From contig NZ_CP176395.1 in the NCBI RefSeq assembly GCF_046244365.1, positions 2,604,001 to 2,668,000 on the forward strand: a DNA stretch of 64,000 nt. The letters run 5' to 3'. This document shows, one piece after another, positions 34,977 through 44,790 of the stretch (positions within the stretch are counted from its first letter, which is position 1; every line of letters begins with the position of its first letter). The notes below the pieces were generated by a model, which was not told the DNA's origin, ran no database searches, and saw nothing but the letters and a program-made list of their open reading frames with translations. Source of the stretch: Paenibacillus_V sp046244365. Its GTDB lineage: Bacteria; Bacillota; Bacilli; Paenibacillales; NBRC-103111. The position numbers were made by a program, and so were the translations under genes.

Positions 34977-37190
34977 ATGAGCATTATTTTCGATAGCAAG
35001 ACCCGTATCTTTCATCTGCAAGGACCGAATTCCAGCTATATTCTCCAAATCGTCAAGTCGGGCTACATCGCCCACGTCCATTGGGGCGGCAAGGTAAGAG
35101 GGACGAACCCGGGCGCCGTTATCCCGTATCGCGGGAGAAGCTCGTTCTCGCCGACGACGGATTCGGCTGACCGGGGCTGGTCGCTGGATACGCTGCCGCA
35201 GGAGTTTCCTTCCCATGGAAGCAGCGATTACCGCGTGCCTGCGTTTCAGGTGCAGCTTGAGAACGGTTCAACCGTTTGCGAGCTGCTGTACGAGTCGCAT
35301 CGCATTTATAAGGGGAAGCCGCAACTGGACGGGCTTCCATCGACCTATACGGAGCAAGACGACGAGGCCGACAGCCTCGACCTCGTGCTTTCGGACAAAG
35401 TAAGCGGATTGAAGGCTATTCTAACCTACACCGTCTATCGCGATTTTGACGCCGTGACCCGTTCCGTCCGCTTTCTCAACGAGGGGCATAGCGAGCTCCG
35501 CCTGCTGCGCGCCCTCAGCATGGGCATCGATTTCCCGCACGCGGATTTCGATATGCTGCACTTGTCGGGCTCGTGGGCGCGGGAGCGGCATATCGTCAAG
35601 CGTCCGTTGACGACCGGCGGCTCCTCGATCGAGAGCCGGCGCGGTGCAAGCAGCCATTCGATCAATCCTTTTGTCGCGCTGCTCGCCAAAGATACGACCG
35701 AAACGCATGGCGAAGCCTTCGGGTTCAGCCTCGTATACAGCGGAAGCTTCCTCGCGCAGGCGGAAGTAGACCCGTTTCAGACGACTCGCGTCGTGATGGG
35801 CATCAACCCGTTCGACTTTTCGTGGCTTTTGGAGCCCGGTCAATCGTTCCAAGCGCCGGAAGCGGTGCTCGTCTACTCTGCGCAAGGACTCGGCGGCATG
35901 TCCCGCATGTACCATAAGCTGTATCGCACCCGGTTATGCCGCGGAGAGCATCGCGATCGGTCGCGTCCGGTTCTAGTCAACAACTGGGAAGCGACGTATT
36001 TCAATTTTAACGCGGATAAGATCGAAGATTTAGCAAGAGCCGGACAAGAGCTCGGCCTGGAGCTGTTCGTGCTGGACGATGGCTGGTTCGGCAAGCGGGA
36101 CAACGACAAAAGCTCGCTCGGGGACTGGTTCGTCGATAAGAACAAGCTGCCGAACGGTTTGGAGGATTTGGTTGCCCGCGTCAATAAGCTCGGCTTGCAG
36201 TTCGGCCTATGGTTCGAGCCGGAGATGGTGTCCCCGGACAGCGACCTTTACCGCGCTCATCCCGATTGGTGCCTGCACGTGCCGGACCGCCGCCGTACGG
36301 AAGCAAGACAGCAGCTGATTTTGGACTATTCCCGTGCGGACGTGCGCGAGTATATCGTGAAGGCGCTGTCCGATATTTTGGCGAGCTGCCCGATCGCATA
36401 CGTGAAATGGGACATGAACCGCAATATGACGGAGATCGGCTCGGCGCTGCTGCCACCGGCACGCCAGCGGGAGACCGCGCACCGGTACATGCTCGGCTTG
36501 TATGAGGTGCTGGAGCGGATCACGTCGGCATTCCCGCATATTTTGTTCGAAAGCTGCTCGGGCGGCGGAGGACGCTTCGACCCCGGTATGCTGTATTACA
36601 TGCCGCAAACATGGACGAGCGACAATACCGACGCCGTCGAGCGTCTGAAAATCCAGTACGGTACGAGCATCGTATATCCGGTCAGCACGATGGGATCGCA
36701 TGTTTCGGCGGTGCCGAACCATCAGGTGAACCGCATAACGTCGCTGGACATGCGCGGAGATGTGGCGATGTCGGGCAATTTCGGCTACGAGCTCGATTTG
36801 ACCAAGTTTACGGATGACGAGAAGGAGACGGTAAAAAGGCAGGTGGCGCTGTACAAGGAGCTGCGTCCGCTTGTGCAGTTCGGCGAGTTCTACAGGCTGC
36901 GCAGTCCGTTCGAGGGCAACCAAACGGCATGGATGTTCGTGTCGGAGGACCGGAGCGAAGCGCTTGTCGCGCACTTTCAAGTGCTGGCCGAGCCGTATGC
37001 GGCGCTGCACAAGCTCAGGCTGCAGGGGCTCGATGAAGGACAAGACTATTCGCTGCGCGAAGCCGGACAGGAGAACGGCCTGGAGCCGGCGACGTTCGGC
37101 GGCGACGAGCTGATGAGCATCGGGTTCAACTTGCCTTCGGCTAAGGGCGACTTTCTCAGCAGGCTGTATCATTTGAAAGCCGTACGTTAA
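34977..37190 (+). CDS. GH36 alpha-galactosidase
   Basis: The 737-residue protein has the GH36 beta-sandwich N-terminal part (HLQGPNSSYILQIVKSGYIA) and a TIM barrel with the signature LDDGWFGKR, the nucleophile Asp in YVKWDMNR (about residue 477) and the acid/base Asp in TWTSDNTDAVERL (about 550). It releases alpha-galactose from oligosaccharides such as raffinose or melibiose, and from glycoconjugate termini. No signal peptide is present, so it acts in the cytoplasm on imported sugars. It is the first gene of the carbohydrate region but is transcribed alone. Confidence 0.96.
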   Translation: MSIIFDSKTRIFHLQGPNSSYILQIVKSGYIAHVHWGGKVRGTNPGAVIPYRGRSSFSPTTDSADRGWSLDTLPQEFPSHGSSDYRVPAFQVQLENGSTVCELLYESHRIYKGKPQLDGLPSTYTEQDDEADSLDLVLSDKVSGLKAILTYTVYRDFDAVTRSVRFLNEGHSELRLLRALSMGIDFPHADFDMLHLSGSWARERHIVKRPLTTGGSSIESRRGASSHSINPFVALLAKDTTETHGEAFGFSLVYSGSFLAQAEVDPFQTTRVVMGINPFDFSWLLEPGQSFQAPEAVLVYSAQGLGGMSRMYHKLYRTRLCRGEHRDRSRPVLVNNWEATYFNFNADKIEDLARAGQELGLELFVLDDGWFGKRDNDKSSLGDWFVDKNKLPNGLEDLVARVNKLGLQFGLWFEPEMVSPDSDLYRAHPDWCLHVPDRRRTEARQQLILDYSRADVREYIVKALSDILASCPIAYVKWDMNRNMTEIGSALLPPARQRETAHRYMLGLYEVLERITSAFPHILFESCSGGGGRFDPGMLYYMPQTWTSDNTDAVERLKIQYGTSIVYPVSTMGSHVSAVPNHQVNRITSLDMRGDVAMSGNFGYELDLTKFTDDEKETVKRQVALYKELRPLVQFGEFYRLRSPFEGNQTAWMFVSEDRSEALVAHFQVLAEPYAALHKLRLQGLDEGQDYSLREAGQENGLEPATFGGDELMSIGFNLPSAKGDFLSRLYHLKAVR

Positions 37191-37209
37191 TTAGGCTTCA
37201 GAACCAGTA

Positions 37210-37256
37210 AAGGGCTGTTCCGGGGGAGTAAAAATCCAGCCCCAGGAGCAGCCCTT
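37210..37256. terminator. Possible terminator between convergent GH36 and M60 genes
   Basis: AAGGGCTGTTCC (37210-37221) pairs with GGAGCAGCCCTT (37245-37256), a 12-bp stem with one G-U pair and a 23-base loop. No long T run follows, so this is a moderate call. Confidence 0.5.
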
Positions 37257-37270
37257 CGCATTACCCTTTA

Positions 37271-40200
37271 TTACTCGATCGAAGCCTTCAAAAAGGCAAT
37301 GTCGCCCAGCAGCAAGCTCGCGAATTCCGCATCGATATGTTTGCCGGCTTGCGCGGAAACTTCATGTTCCAGCGAACGCAATGCGTTTAGCAGCTGCTTC
37401 GCGTCCTGCTGTTTTTGCACGTTTGCCGCTTTGGCAAGCAGGCTTTGCAAAATGCCGTGGTTGGAAATCCAGCCCTTGCCGCTGCCTGCGTGCAAGATTT
37501 CGTCCAAATGATCGGCATCGACCGTTACTTGAACGGCGAACGCTTTGGACGACGTATTTCCTGCATGATCGGCAGCGGTAACGCGGAGCAGATGAGTGCC
37601 GGCAGATAAGGTGAGGGGACTGATTCCGGCCGGGCTTCCGACCGGTTTGCCGTCCCATTCGTATGCCGTATACGCAACGCCGCTCAGCGGGTCGGTCGCT
37701 TGAATCGAAACCGTCAGCGAGTCGGACTGATAAACCGATTGCGTGACGGTTCCTTCGATAACCGGACCGGTGTAGTCGATCCGGACGGTGACGGCACGGT
37801 CGGCTTCCCGGTTTCCAGCCGCATCTATACTGTAATAGCCGATCGTATGGACGCCTTCGCTTTCGACGGCAATCGTCAGTCCTTCCGCGAACGGAGCGCC
37901 GTCTAGGCTGTAGTACGTTTTGGCCAAGCCGCTTTCGCCGTCGCTCGCCGCCAGCGTGACCGTTTGCGGAGCGTTATGCCAGCCGGCTTTCGCGTCGTCC
38001 GTCGTTACCGGCGGTACGCTGTCAACCAATACCTTCACGTTTGCGGAAGCCGTTTTGGCGCCGTACGCGGCTGTGATCACCGTGTTGCCGGCCTGATGCC
38101 CCGTCAAGAGTCCGTTTGCGCCGATCGAAGCGATGCTGGCGTCCTGCGATTGAAAGACGGCGTTCGCCATAACGTCGATCGCGCTGCCGTTGACGATCAA
38201 TCGTACGGCCGTTTGCGCCGATTGTCCGGCGTATAGCCGGTATTCGCTTTGATCGAAGGCGATCGGCCGATTGATCCGGATGGTTCGGAGGGCGTGTTCG
38301 CTCGTCAACCCGGCCTGATCGATCATTCTTGCATAGACGTTCGTTTCGCCTTCCGCATCGATCGCGACAGGTACGGTATAATCCTTCCATGTGCCTTTGT
38401 CTCCGATTCGGTATTGGCTTCTAGCGGGTACGGATGGCGTTTGGGTAGCGCCGTCCGTGATCGTGAACGTTACATCCGTTTCGCTCCAGCCGGAAGTATC
38501 CGGCGTAAGCGTGATCGCAGGCGGAGAAAGCGGATTCGTTTCCTTTAACGTCCATACGGGCGTTTGCGGATTAGGCAAATGCATGGCCTCCACTTGCGCG
38601 CGTATCGGGTCTTTGGTGTAAGGGACCGCCCATTTGTCGAAAAACGACAGCAGGTTTTCGCCGGATAACTGCGAAGCCGTCACGACGAACGTATCGATTT
38701 TTTGCTGGTCGTTCTGCGGCACTTGATTGGCCGGCATGTCGCGGTAATAGGTATGCATGGCCGTATAGAAATCCCATCCGTACGCAAGCTGCAGCTGCTT
38801 GAACAGGACGAGCTCGCTAAAAAGATCGAGCTGGGACGTATTGCCGTACGTTTTGCCCGGGAAATCGCTGCTTAGGTATGCAAAAGCTTTGTCGTATGAA
38901 TCTTTGCCCTGCGCGTCTCTGCTCAGCAGATTCGATGCGTTGCCGAACTTCTCCTGAACGTAGAGCGAGTAGATGTTGACGGAAACCTCGACGATCGCTC
39001 CCCATTTCCAAGGGTTTTGCTGGTATTCGTGGCCCGATTCGTGCCAAATGCCCCAGCCCTTGGCGGTTACGTTAGCGACATCCGTCAATTTCGTGCCGTA
39101 ATTGTCGAACATCATCGGGTATCCGGCGTGTGCGGAACCTGCGCTGATCTGCACGTCGTCTACGTAACGGAACGGAAGGGCGACCGGGCTGCGATGCGGC
39201 AAAGCGCCTTCCGGCGATAATCCGGTAAGCTCGTCGTAATGGTCGATTATGGCATCCCATTTGTCCATCAAGGCTTTCGGATCGTCCAAGTTGCGAATCA
39301 GCGAGGAAGGTACGGTGACGATCGCCCGCCGCCCCTGCAGTTCGGCCCACGGTGCGGGATTGCTGCGAATCGAGCCGATCCAGTCCTCCAGGCTCGTTTG
39401 ACCGGATACATAATACGGGGCGCTCACGCCTCCGCTTACGGTTACGGTCGTTTTCGTCGCCGGTTTTGCTTTCGTCGGGATGAGGTACAGCAAACCGCCG
39501 TAGGCGCTTTGGATTTTGTTCAAGCCGGGAACGAGTTTTTGCCGTTTCGTAACGGCAGGGATACGCTTCCAGATGTCTTTGCTCGTCAAATTGTCGGTGT
39601 GGGCGCCGATCTGCACGTCCAGATCCTCGGTTCCGGCCGGAACGTCAATGACGATTTCCTTCCCTGCGGGCGCGTATAAACCGGTACTGATCCATGCACC
39701 CGGCGGATATGCCATGCGCAAGTAGCTGAAATCGGGCAGGTCGAAATTAACCTCGACCGGTTTCCGGTTCACGATCGGTGCGTTGTCCGGAACGATGCCG
39801 GGAAAATGATCGGCGAACGGCGATTTGGCAGGAGAGGCTTCTTGGCTTACTCTGTTCAGAACGAACGCGAGCAGCGCGCTGCTGTAAGGCGCCTTCGATT
39901 TATCCAGTGGGAACGCCAGCCGCGAGAGGTCGTCGATGCCGCTCTGAACGGCTGCGTACAGCGGGCTCGCCGGCGTCAAAGCGCCGATCGTGCCGCCCAG
40001 TATGGCGGCCATAATGGTCAGCTTCGTTTTGGCATCCGCACCGGGAGGGCCCAGCTTGACCTGGCCAAGATCGAGCGTGCCGGCTTCGATCGCCTTCGCT
40101 TGCCCCATAAGCGTCAGCACATGCGCTCCCTTGGCTTGCTCGACCGTAGGTGCGGGAAGCGTTCCGTTCGTTTTGGTGGCGGTGTTGTTCATCAGGCCGA

Positions 40201-40987
40201 GGCCGAACTTGTTGAGCAGCCTCTGGATCGGGTAGTCGACGCCGAGGCTGGCGGTTTTTCCCTTATAGCTGTCGCCCAAGTAGTTCGAGGCGTATGTCTC
40301 GAGCACCCAGCCTTTCGCGGCTACCGCGATGCTTCCGCCGTTCCGCACGTACGCTTCCAGGTACGGAATATCGTCATCCGACGTTTGGAAAACCGGGAAG
40401 TCGACGTAGGCGACCGGATACCGGGCAGGATCGAGCTCCGCGGAGGACCAGCTGTCGATTCGTTTCAGATCGATGGGCAAGGCGGAATTGACTTGAAAGC
40501 GGCTTGACGGGGACGTCGTGATCATCTGCAGGCGGCCGTGTCCGGCAAGGGCGTCGTCATAGGTAACCGCATTCGGGTTAACCGCTTTGGCGTCTGCCGT
40601 AAGCCACTGGAGACTATTGCGCACGATCGTCATTTTATCGGTGTCGGTTTGCTCGGAAGGCTTGAAGTAAAGGTCGTCCCCGGCTAAGTAGACGCGGCCT
40701 TGACCGTATCTTGCCGCCGCAATGTTAGGCGTGGTCGGCTGGCTGACGGCAACGTTGAACGCTTGCTCGCCGATTGCGCTTACGCCGCCGCTGTTGGAGG
40801 ACGAATAAGTAGGAATGCCGGTTAAATCCTTGTAAAAAACGTTCAGATCGTTCTGCAAGGTTGCGTCTGAGGTTACGGCTTCGGTTGCTGACTGCTGAGC
40901 ATGAACGGCTGTCTGACCGGCTGAGGCTGCCAGAGTGATCAAGCATAGAGAAGAGATCATCCACTTTTTGAACGGTTTGATCAACAT
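37271..40987 (-). CDS. Secreted M60-family (enhancin/mucinase-like) metallopeptidase with Ig-like domains
   Basis: The 1238-residue protein has a signal peptide ending near AVHAQQ, a long N-terminal region, and a gluzincin peptidase core with HESGHEYQQ near residue 648-656 and the downstream VEVSVN Glu, the M60 pattern HExxH followed by E. The C-terminal 400 residues are Ig-like/BIG-type and OmpL47-like beta repeats (SQYRIGDKGTWKDY, MIDQAGLTSEH, DAAGNREADRAV, DHAGNTSSKAF). M60 peptidases cut O-glycosylated mucin-type proteins. A paralogue without signal peptide or these tail domains lies directly upstream, so they may form one unit. Confidence 0.88.
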   Translation of the reverse strand: MLIKPFKKWMISSLCLITLAASAGQTAVHAQQSATEAVTSDATLQNDLNVFYKDLTGIPTYSSSNSGGVSAIGEQAFNVAVSQPTTPNIAAARYGQGRVYLAGDDLYFKPSEQTDTDKMTIVRNSLQWLTADAKAVNPNAVTYDDALAGHGRLQMITTSPSSRFQVNSALPIDLKRIDSWSSAELDPARYPVAYVDFPVFQTSDDDIPYLEAYVRNGGSIAVAAKGWVLETYASNYLGDSYKGKTASLGVDYPIQRLLNKFGLGLMNNTATKTNGTLPAPTVEQAKGAHVLTLMGQAKAIEAGTLDLGQVKLGPPGADAKTKLTIMAAILGGTIGALTPASPLYAAVQSGIDDLSRLAFPLDKSKAPYSSALLAFVLNRVSQEASPAKSPFADHFPGIVPDNAPIVNRKPVEVNFDLPDFSYLRMAYPPGAWISTGLYAPAGKEIVIDVPAGTEDLDVQIGAHTDNLTSKDIWKRIPAVTKRQKLVPGLNKIQSAYGGLLYLIPTKAKPATKTTVTVSGGVSAPYYVSGQTSLEDWIGSIRSNPAPWAELQGRRAIVTVPSSLIRNLDDPKALMDKWDAIIDHYDELTGLSPEGALPHRSPVALPFRYVDDVQISAGSAHAGYPMMFDNYGTKLTDVANVTAKGWGIWHESGHEYQQNPWKWGAIVEVSVNIYSLYVQEKFGNASNLLSRDAQGKDSYDKAFAYLSSDFPGKTYGNTSQLDLFSELVLFKQLQLAYGWDFYTAMHTYYRDMPANQVPQNDQQKIDTFVVTASQLSGENLLSFFDKWAVPYTKDPIRAQVEAMHLPNPQTPVWTLKETNPLSPPAITLTPDTSGWSETDVTFTITDGATQTPSVPARSQYRIGDKGTWKDYTVPVAIDAEGETNVYARMIDQAGLTSEHALRTIRINRPIAFDQSEYRLYAGQSAQTAVRLIVNGSAIDVMANAVFQSQDASIASIGANGLLTGHQAGNTVITAAYGAKTASANVKVLVDSVPPVTTDDAKAGWHNAPQTVTLAASDGESGLAKTYYSLDGAPFAEGLTIAVESEGVHTIGYYSIDAAGNREADRAVTVRIDYTGPVIEGTVTQSVYQSDSLTVSIQATDPLSGVAYTAYEWDGKPVGSPAGISPLTLSAGTHLLRVTAADHAGNTSSKAFAVQVTVDADHLDEILHAGSGKGWISNHGILQSLLAKAANVQKQQDAKQLLNALRSLEHEVSAQAGKHIDAEFASLLLGDIAFLKASIE

Positions 40988-41141
40988 ATTCCCACCTCGC
41001 GTATTTGGTTTCCGGACTGACCAGGTGCATAGACGTTTGCCATGCTTGAAGCTTCGTCAAGTAGACGATCGGCCAACGAAGATATCGACCGGCTAAAACT
41101 CATTCACCCCCTTTCCATGCCGGCCGCTGCGCAGCGGTTGT

Positions 41142-43370
41142 TCATATCTCAGCAAGGATAAACTCCGCTGATTCTTTCAGCATCCAAATGTCCGTTTGCG
41201 GCTCGGGCAATCCAAGCGCGGCCACTTGCGAGCGGGCGTCCTCGGTATAGTTCCAGCCCCATTTGTCGAAAAAGACGGACAGATTCTCCCCGCTCGTTCG
41301 GCACATCATGACGACGAGAAGATCGAGCTTTTGCTGGTCGGTGCGGGGCAACTGCTCTTCGGGAAGCTCCCGGTAAGCGATATGCAGCCGCGTATAGAAG
41401 TCCCAGCCGTAAGCAAGCTGCAGCTGTCTGATCATGACCAGCCGTTCGAAAAAATCGATATGTTCGAAACGCTTCCCGTTATCCGGGCTTTGCATGAAAT
41501 CGAACGCAACATCGTAATGCGTCCGTCCTTCTTTGTTCGCGCTGAACAGACGAGGCCGGTTGCCGTAACGATCCTGCATGTTCAGCGAGTGCAGATTGAC
41601 GGTCACTTCGACGATCATATCCCAGAACCACGGTACCTGCTGGTAATTGTGGCCAAGCTCGTGCCAGAAGCCCCAGCCGCTTTTGACGTTCCGCACCTTG
41701 GCGAAATCGACGGCATCGCGGCCAGCCGGCTCGATCGGAATCATAATCGGATATCCGGCATGCATGTAGCCTGCGCTGATTTGCGTATCGGCGACGATCC
41801 GGTGCGGACGGTCGGGGCTTCGGTGCGGCAGCGGTTTATCCGGCGCTAGACCGGCGAGCTCGTCGAAGGCATCGACCATGGCATCCCAGTTGTTCATCAG
41901 ATCTTGCGGGCTGCCCAGGCTGCGGACGGCATCCGACGGAACGGTCAAAACGATCCGCTTGCCCTGCAGCTCCGCAACCGGAGCGGGAGCGTTCCGCAAG
42001 GACCGGCTCCATTCCTCGTCGCTCGTTTGTCCGGACACGAAATAGGGCGCTTGGACGGCCCCGCTTATCGTAACGGTCAGGCTTGCTTCCGCTTTCCGCT
42101 GCTTCGGAATAAAATAAATCAAGCCGCCGTAAGGACTGCTCAGCAGGTTAGTGCCGGGCTCGAGCTTTTGCCGAAGCGCGATCAGCGGGGCGCGATCCCA
42201 TTTGGGGAGATGAAACAACGTATCGGTATGCGAGCCGATCTGAACGTCAAGATGCTCGGCGCCTTCGGGCACGGCGATTTCGATCGTTTGGCCGGCCGGC
42301 GCGTACAAGCCGGTGCTTTGCCAGTTCTCGGGGGCATAGAGCGTGCGCAAGTAGCTTAGATCGGCATAATCGAAATTCACGCACACTTCTCTGCCGTTAA
42401 CGAGAGGAGCCTCCGCTTCCACTTTGCCGGGGAACAGATCCGCGTAAGGGGATTTGCCGCCGTCCGGATGAAGCGTCGCCTGCTTGAAGCGCTGGACGAG
42501 CAGAGCGCCCGTATAAGGCATGCTTGACCGGTCAAGCGGGAGCCCGATCTCGGCGAGCTGACGCACTTCATCCTGCAATTGCCCGTTTAGCGGGCTGACA
42601 TCGGTTAAAGCTTCGATCGTACGGCTGAGTATGGCGGTGACCGCTTCGGTTTTTTGCTTGACGGCAGCTAAGGGCGGCCCTACGGGGAGCTGCTCGATGG
42701 TCAGAGCGCCCGATTCGACCAACCTGGCTTGATGCAGCAGAAACAAAGCGTGCGCATGCGTCGCCGTATCTACGGACGGCATAGGCAGCGAAGCTCCCGC
42801 ATTCCAAACGGAAACGTTGCCTAGCAAACCTAGCCCGGCCTTGTTCAACAGCTTTTGCAGCGGAAATTCCCGTATTTTAAGGGGAGCTCCCGACGGGGGA
42901 GGGTTTTCCTCCAGTTCCCAGCCCTTCAACGCGACGATTGCGGCTCCTCCGCCTTGTATGTAAGCGTCTACATAAGGAAGATCGATATCGCTAAGCGAGC
43001 CGTCGATTTGAACGAGCGGAACCCGTTCGGGAACGGGCCGTTCCGCTTCCCAGTTTACGATTCTTACAGGTTCGGGGAGAGGGCCTGCTTTCTCATTCGT
43101 CAGCCAGCGGAACATGTTGCGGGTAAACGGATCGGGTTCGTCGCCGGAGGCGAACCGGCTGAAATAAGCCTCGTGCCCGGCCGCCGCGATGCGGCCTTCC
43201 CCGTATCTCGCCGCTGCAACGACAGGTGTCGTGCGTCCTACGGCTACCGGGAACGCTCTTTCCCCGATTGCGGTAACGCCGCCGGATTCCGCGAAAGTCG
43301 GGACTCCTTCCAGATTGTCGTACAGGAGGCGAAGATCGCTTTCGAGTTCCTCGATAAACGGCATTTTCAT
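41142..43370 (-). CDS. M60-like metallopeptidase without signal peptide
   Basis: The 742-residue protein aligns along its length with the first two thirds of the neighbour at 37271: GVTAIGERAFPVAVGRTTP, the DYADLSYLRTLYAPENW segment and HELGHNYQQ (about residue 566) with a downstream VEVTVN Glu. The N terminus (MKMPFIEELESDLRLLYDNL) is polar and has no signal peptide, so it may act inside the cell or be released by other means. AGAGGGA precedes the ATG at 43370. The peptidase motif is intact. Tandem duplication with loss or gain of export parts is the simple reading. Confidence 0.85.
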   Translation of the reverse strand: MKMPFIEELESDLRLLYDNLEGVPTFAESGGVTAIGERAFPVAVGRTTPVVAAARYGEGRIAAAGHEAYFSRFASGDEPDPFTRNMFRWLTNEKAGPLPEPVRIVNWEAERPVPERVPLVQIDGSLSDIDLPYVDAYIQGGGAAIVALKGWELEENPPPSGAPLKIREFPLQKLLNKAGLGLLGNVSVWNAGASLPMPSVDTATHAHALFLLHQARLVESGALTIEQLPVGPPLAAVKQKTEAVTAILSRTIEALTDVSPLNGQLQDEVRQLAEIGLPLDRSSMPYTGALLVQRFKQATLHPDGGKSPYADLFPGKVEAEAPLVNGREVCVNFDYADLSYLRTLYAPENWQSTGLYAPAGQTIEIAVPEGAEHLDVQIGSHTDTLFHLPKWDRAPLIALRQKLEPGTNLLSSPYGGLIYFIPKQRKAEASLTVTISGAVQAPYFVSGQTSDEEWSRSLRNAPAPVAELQGKRIVLTVPSDAVRSLGSPQDLMNNWDAMVDAFDELAGLAPDKPLPHRSPDRPHRIVADTQISAGYMHAGYPIMIPIEPAGRDAVDFAKVRNVKSGWGFWHELGHNYQQVPWFWDMIVEVTVNLHSLNMQDRYGNRPRLFSANKEGRTHYDVAFDFMQSPDNGKRFEHIDFFERLVMIRQLQLAYGWDFYTRLHIAYRELPEEQLPRTDQQKLDLLVVMMCRTSGENLSVFFDKWGWNYTEDARSQVAALGLPEPQTDIWMLKESAEFILAEI

Positions 43371-43406
43371 CGTAAATCCCTCTTTTCCAAGTGATCGTTC
43401 ATTATT

Positions 43407-43422
43407 GTTGAATCGTTTCAAC
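43407..43422. promoter_or_regulatory. LacI-type operator candidate upstream of the M60 pair
   Basis: GTTGAATCGTTTCAAC lies 37 bases before the M60 ATG at 43370. Its core TTGAATCGTTTCAA is the reverse complement of TTGAAACGATTCAA at 46533, and the whole 16-mer also occurs at 61770-61785. Such palindromes are typical LacI-family operators; the LacI gene ends 334 bases away. Confidence 0.6.
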
Positions 43423-43456
43423 CATGGTGAAAGCAATGCGAATTCCGGAGGGAAAA

Positions 43457-43640
43457 AGGACTTTAGAGGCGTTACTGCTTTCTTTTACCCATCTAGGCGA
43501 CAGATAGGGGACTTTGATGGTCTTATTCCGGGCGATTTTTCCATCGTTAGACTGAAACCCCAGGAATAACGCCCCGAAAATCCGCTAACTCCATCAAATT
43601 TGTAAAAAGCATAACCATAACGCCTTCGAAGTCCGTTATG
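43457..43640. repeat. Cluster of four degenerate ~26-bp units, two forward, two inverted
   Basis: Units read: forward at about 43457 (GGACTTTAGAGGCGTTACT), forward at about 43507 (GGGGACTTTGATGGTCTTAT), inverted at 43563 (GGAATAACGCCCCGAAAATC), inverted at 43613 (CATAACGCCTTCGAAGTCCG). The consensus is TTAGCGGATTYT followed by GAGGGCGTTATTCC. Spacing is 50-56 bases. A second cluster of the same order lies near 60883. The region between the M60 and LacI genes (43371-43755) otherwise holds only the operator. Confidence 0.6.
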
Positions 43641-43755
43641 CCAGTCAATGACGTATGTTCGGCACATTGCGCAACTGGAGTGACATCGCTCCGTTTCCAC
43701 GCTGATTTTCTGCTAGAATGCCATGCCATAACCGCTAGCCGCTAGCCGTACGGCT

Positions 43756-44790
43756 TCAAAGCTCGGTCGACTTACGCGGAACCAATTGCAGTGGTATTTG
43801 CACGGGCGAGCCTGCGCTCCCGCCGGATCCCCTCGTTTCAGGGGCGTCGAAAGAAGCTTCCCCCAGACGTTCCATCATCGAACGTACCGCAGCCTGCGCC
43901 TGCAGCTTGTAAGGAATTGCAATACTTGTCATGCCGGGGAAGCTCGTTCTGCTGATGAAGCTGTTGTTGATGCCGATAATTTTGACTTCTTCCGGGACCC
44001 GGTAGCCGAGCTCCAGCAGCTTGGACATGAAGGAGAAGGCGACATAGTCGTCAAAGCAAAGCACGCCGATCGGACGAATGCCTGCGCTTTGCTTTTCCAT
44101 TTCCTTCAGCCACCCCGGTTCGAATTCGAGGATACCCGTAAGCACATCCGATTGCGGCAGAGACGCCGTACCGTTCAGAAACCCGATTCTTCTCTGTTCG
44201 TCGGTCGAGGACGCCTGTTTGAGCCCCAAGTAAAATATCGCGCGGCATCCCTGTTCGAACAAATGGACCACGGCTTGCGCGCATACGCTGACCACATCCA
44301 AATTGACGGCGCCGACGTCGATATCCGGCCAATCCCAAGCGTTGAACATCACGACCGGCGTACCGTCGCTAACGATATTCCCGGCAGTCTCCGGAGACAT
44401 GGCCAAGCCGTGGCAAAAAAGACCGTCGACTCTGCGCTGAAGCATCAGCTCCAAATGCCTCCGCTCCAGCTCCGGTTTCTCCGAAGCGGAGAATACGGAC
44501 AAATGGTACCCCCGTTCAAGCACGATTTGCTCCACAGCCCCGGTAAATTTCACGAAATACTCATCGTAGCTCGGAATAAGCATGCCAAGCTCGAACGTTT
44601 TTTGCCGGCTAAGGTTGGCCGCTATTACGTTTCGCCTGTACCCGAGCGTCCGTATCGCTTCGTTCACCTTACGGACGGTCTCCTCCGCTAGAGGGACGGC
44701 GTTGTGCCGATTCAGCACATTGGAAACGGTGCCGACCGAAACGCCGGCGGATTTGGCTACCTCGACGATTGTCACTCTTTTTTTCTGCAT
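43756..44790 (-). CDS. LacI-family transcriptional regulator
   Basis: The 344-residue protein has the LacI helix-turn-helix at residues 4-24 (VTIVEVAKSAGVSVGTVSNV) and the hinge helix, then a ribose-binding-like sensor domain (ELGMLIPSYDEYFVKFTGAV, GTPVVMFNAWD). AAAGGCGG precedes the ATG at 44790. It lies between the M60 pair and the long ABC operon and near three operator-like palindromes, so it probably represses both in the absence of a sugar ligand. Confidence 0.94.
   Translation of the reverse strand: MQKKRVTIVEVAKSAGVSVGTVSNVLNRHNAVPLAEETVRKVNEAIRTLGYRRNVIAANLSRQKTFELGMLIPSYDEYFVKFTGAVEQIVLERGYHLSVFSASEKPELERRHLELMLQRRVDGLFCHGLAMSPETAGNIVSDGTPVVMFNAWDWPDIDVGAVNLDVVSVCAQAVVHLFEQGCRAIFYLGLKQASSTDEQRRIGFLNGTASLPQSDVLTGILEFEPGWLKEMEKQSAGIRPIGVLCFDDYVAFSFMSKLLELGYRVPEEVKIIGINNSFISRTSFPGMTSIAIPYKLQAQAAVRSMMERLGEASFDAPETRGSGGSAGSPVQIPLQLVPRKSTEL

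Noticed and set aside
43457..43640. CRISPR-like repeat array
   Set aside because: Units are degenerate, change orientation and lack uniform repeats or cas genes.
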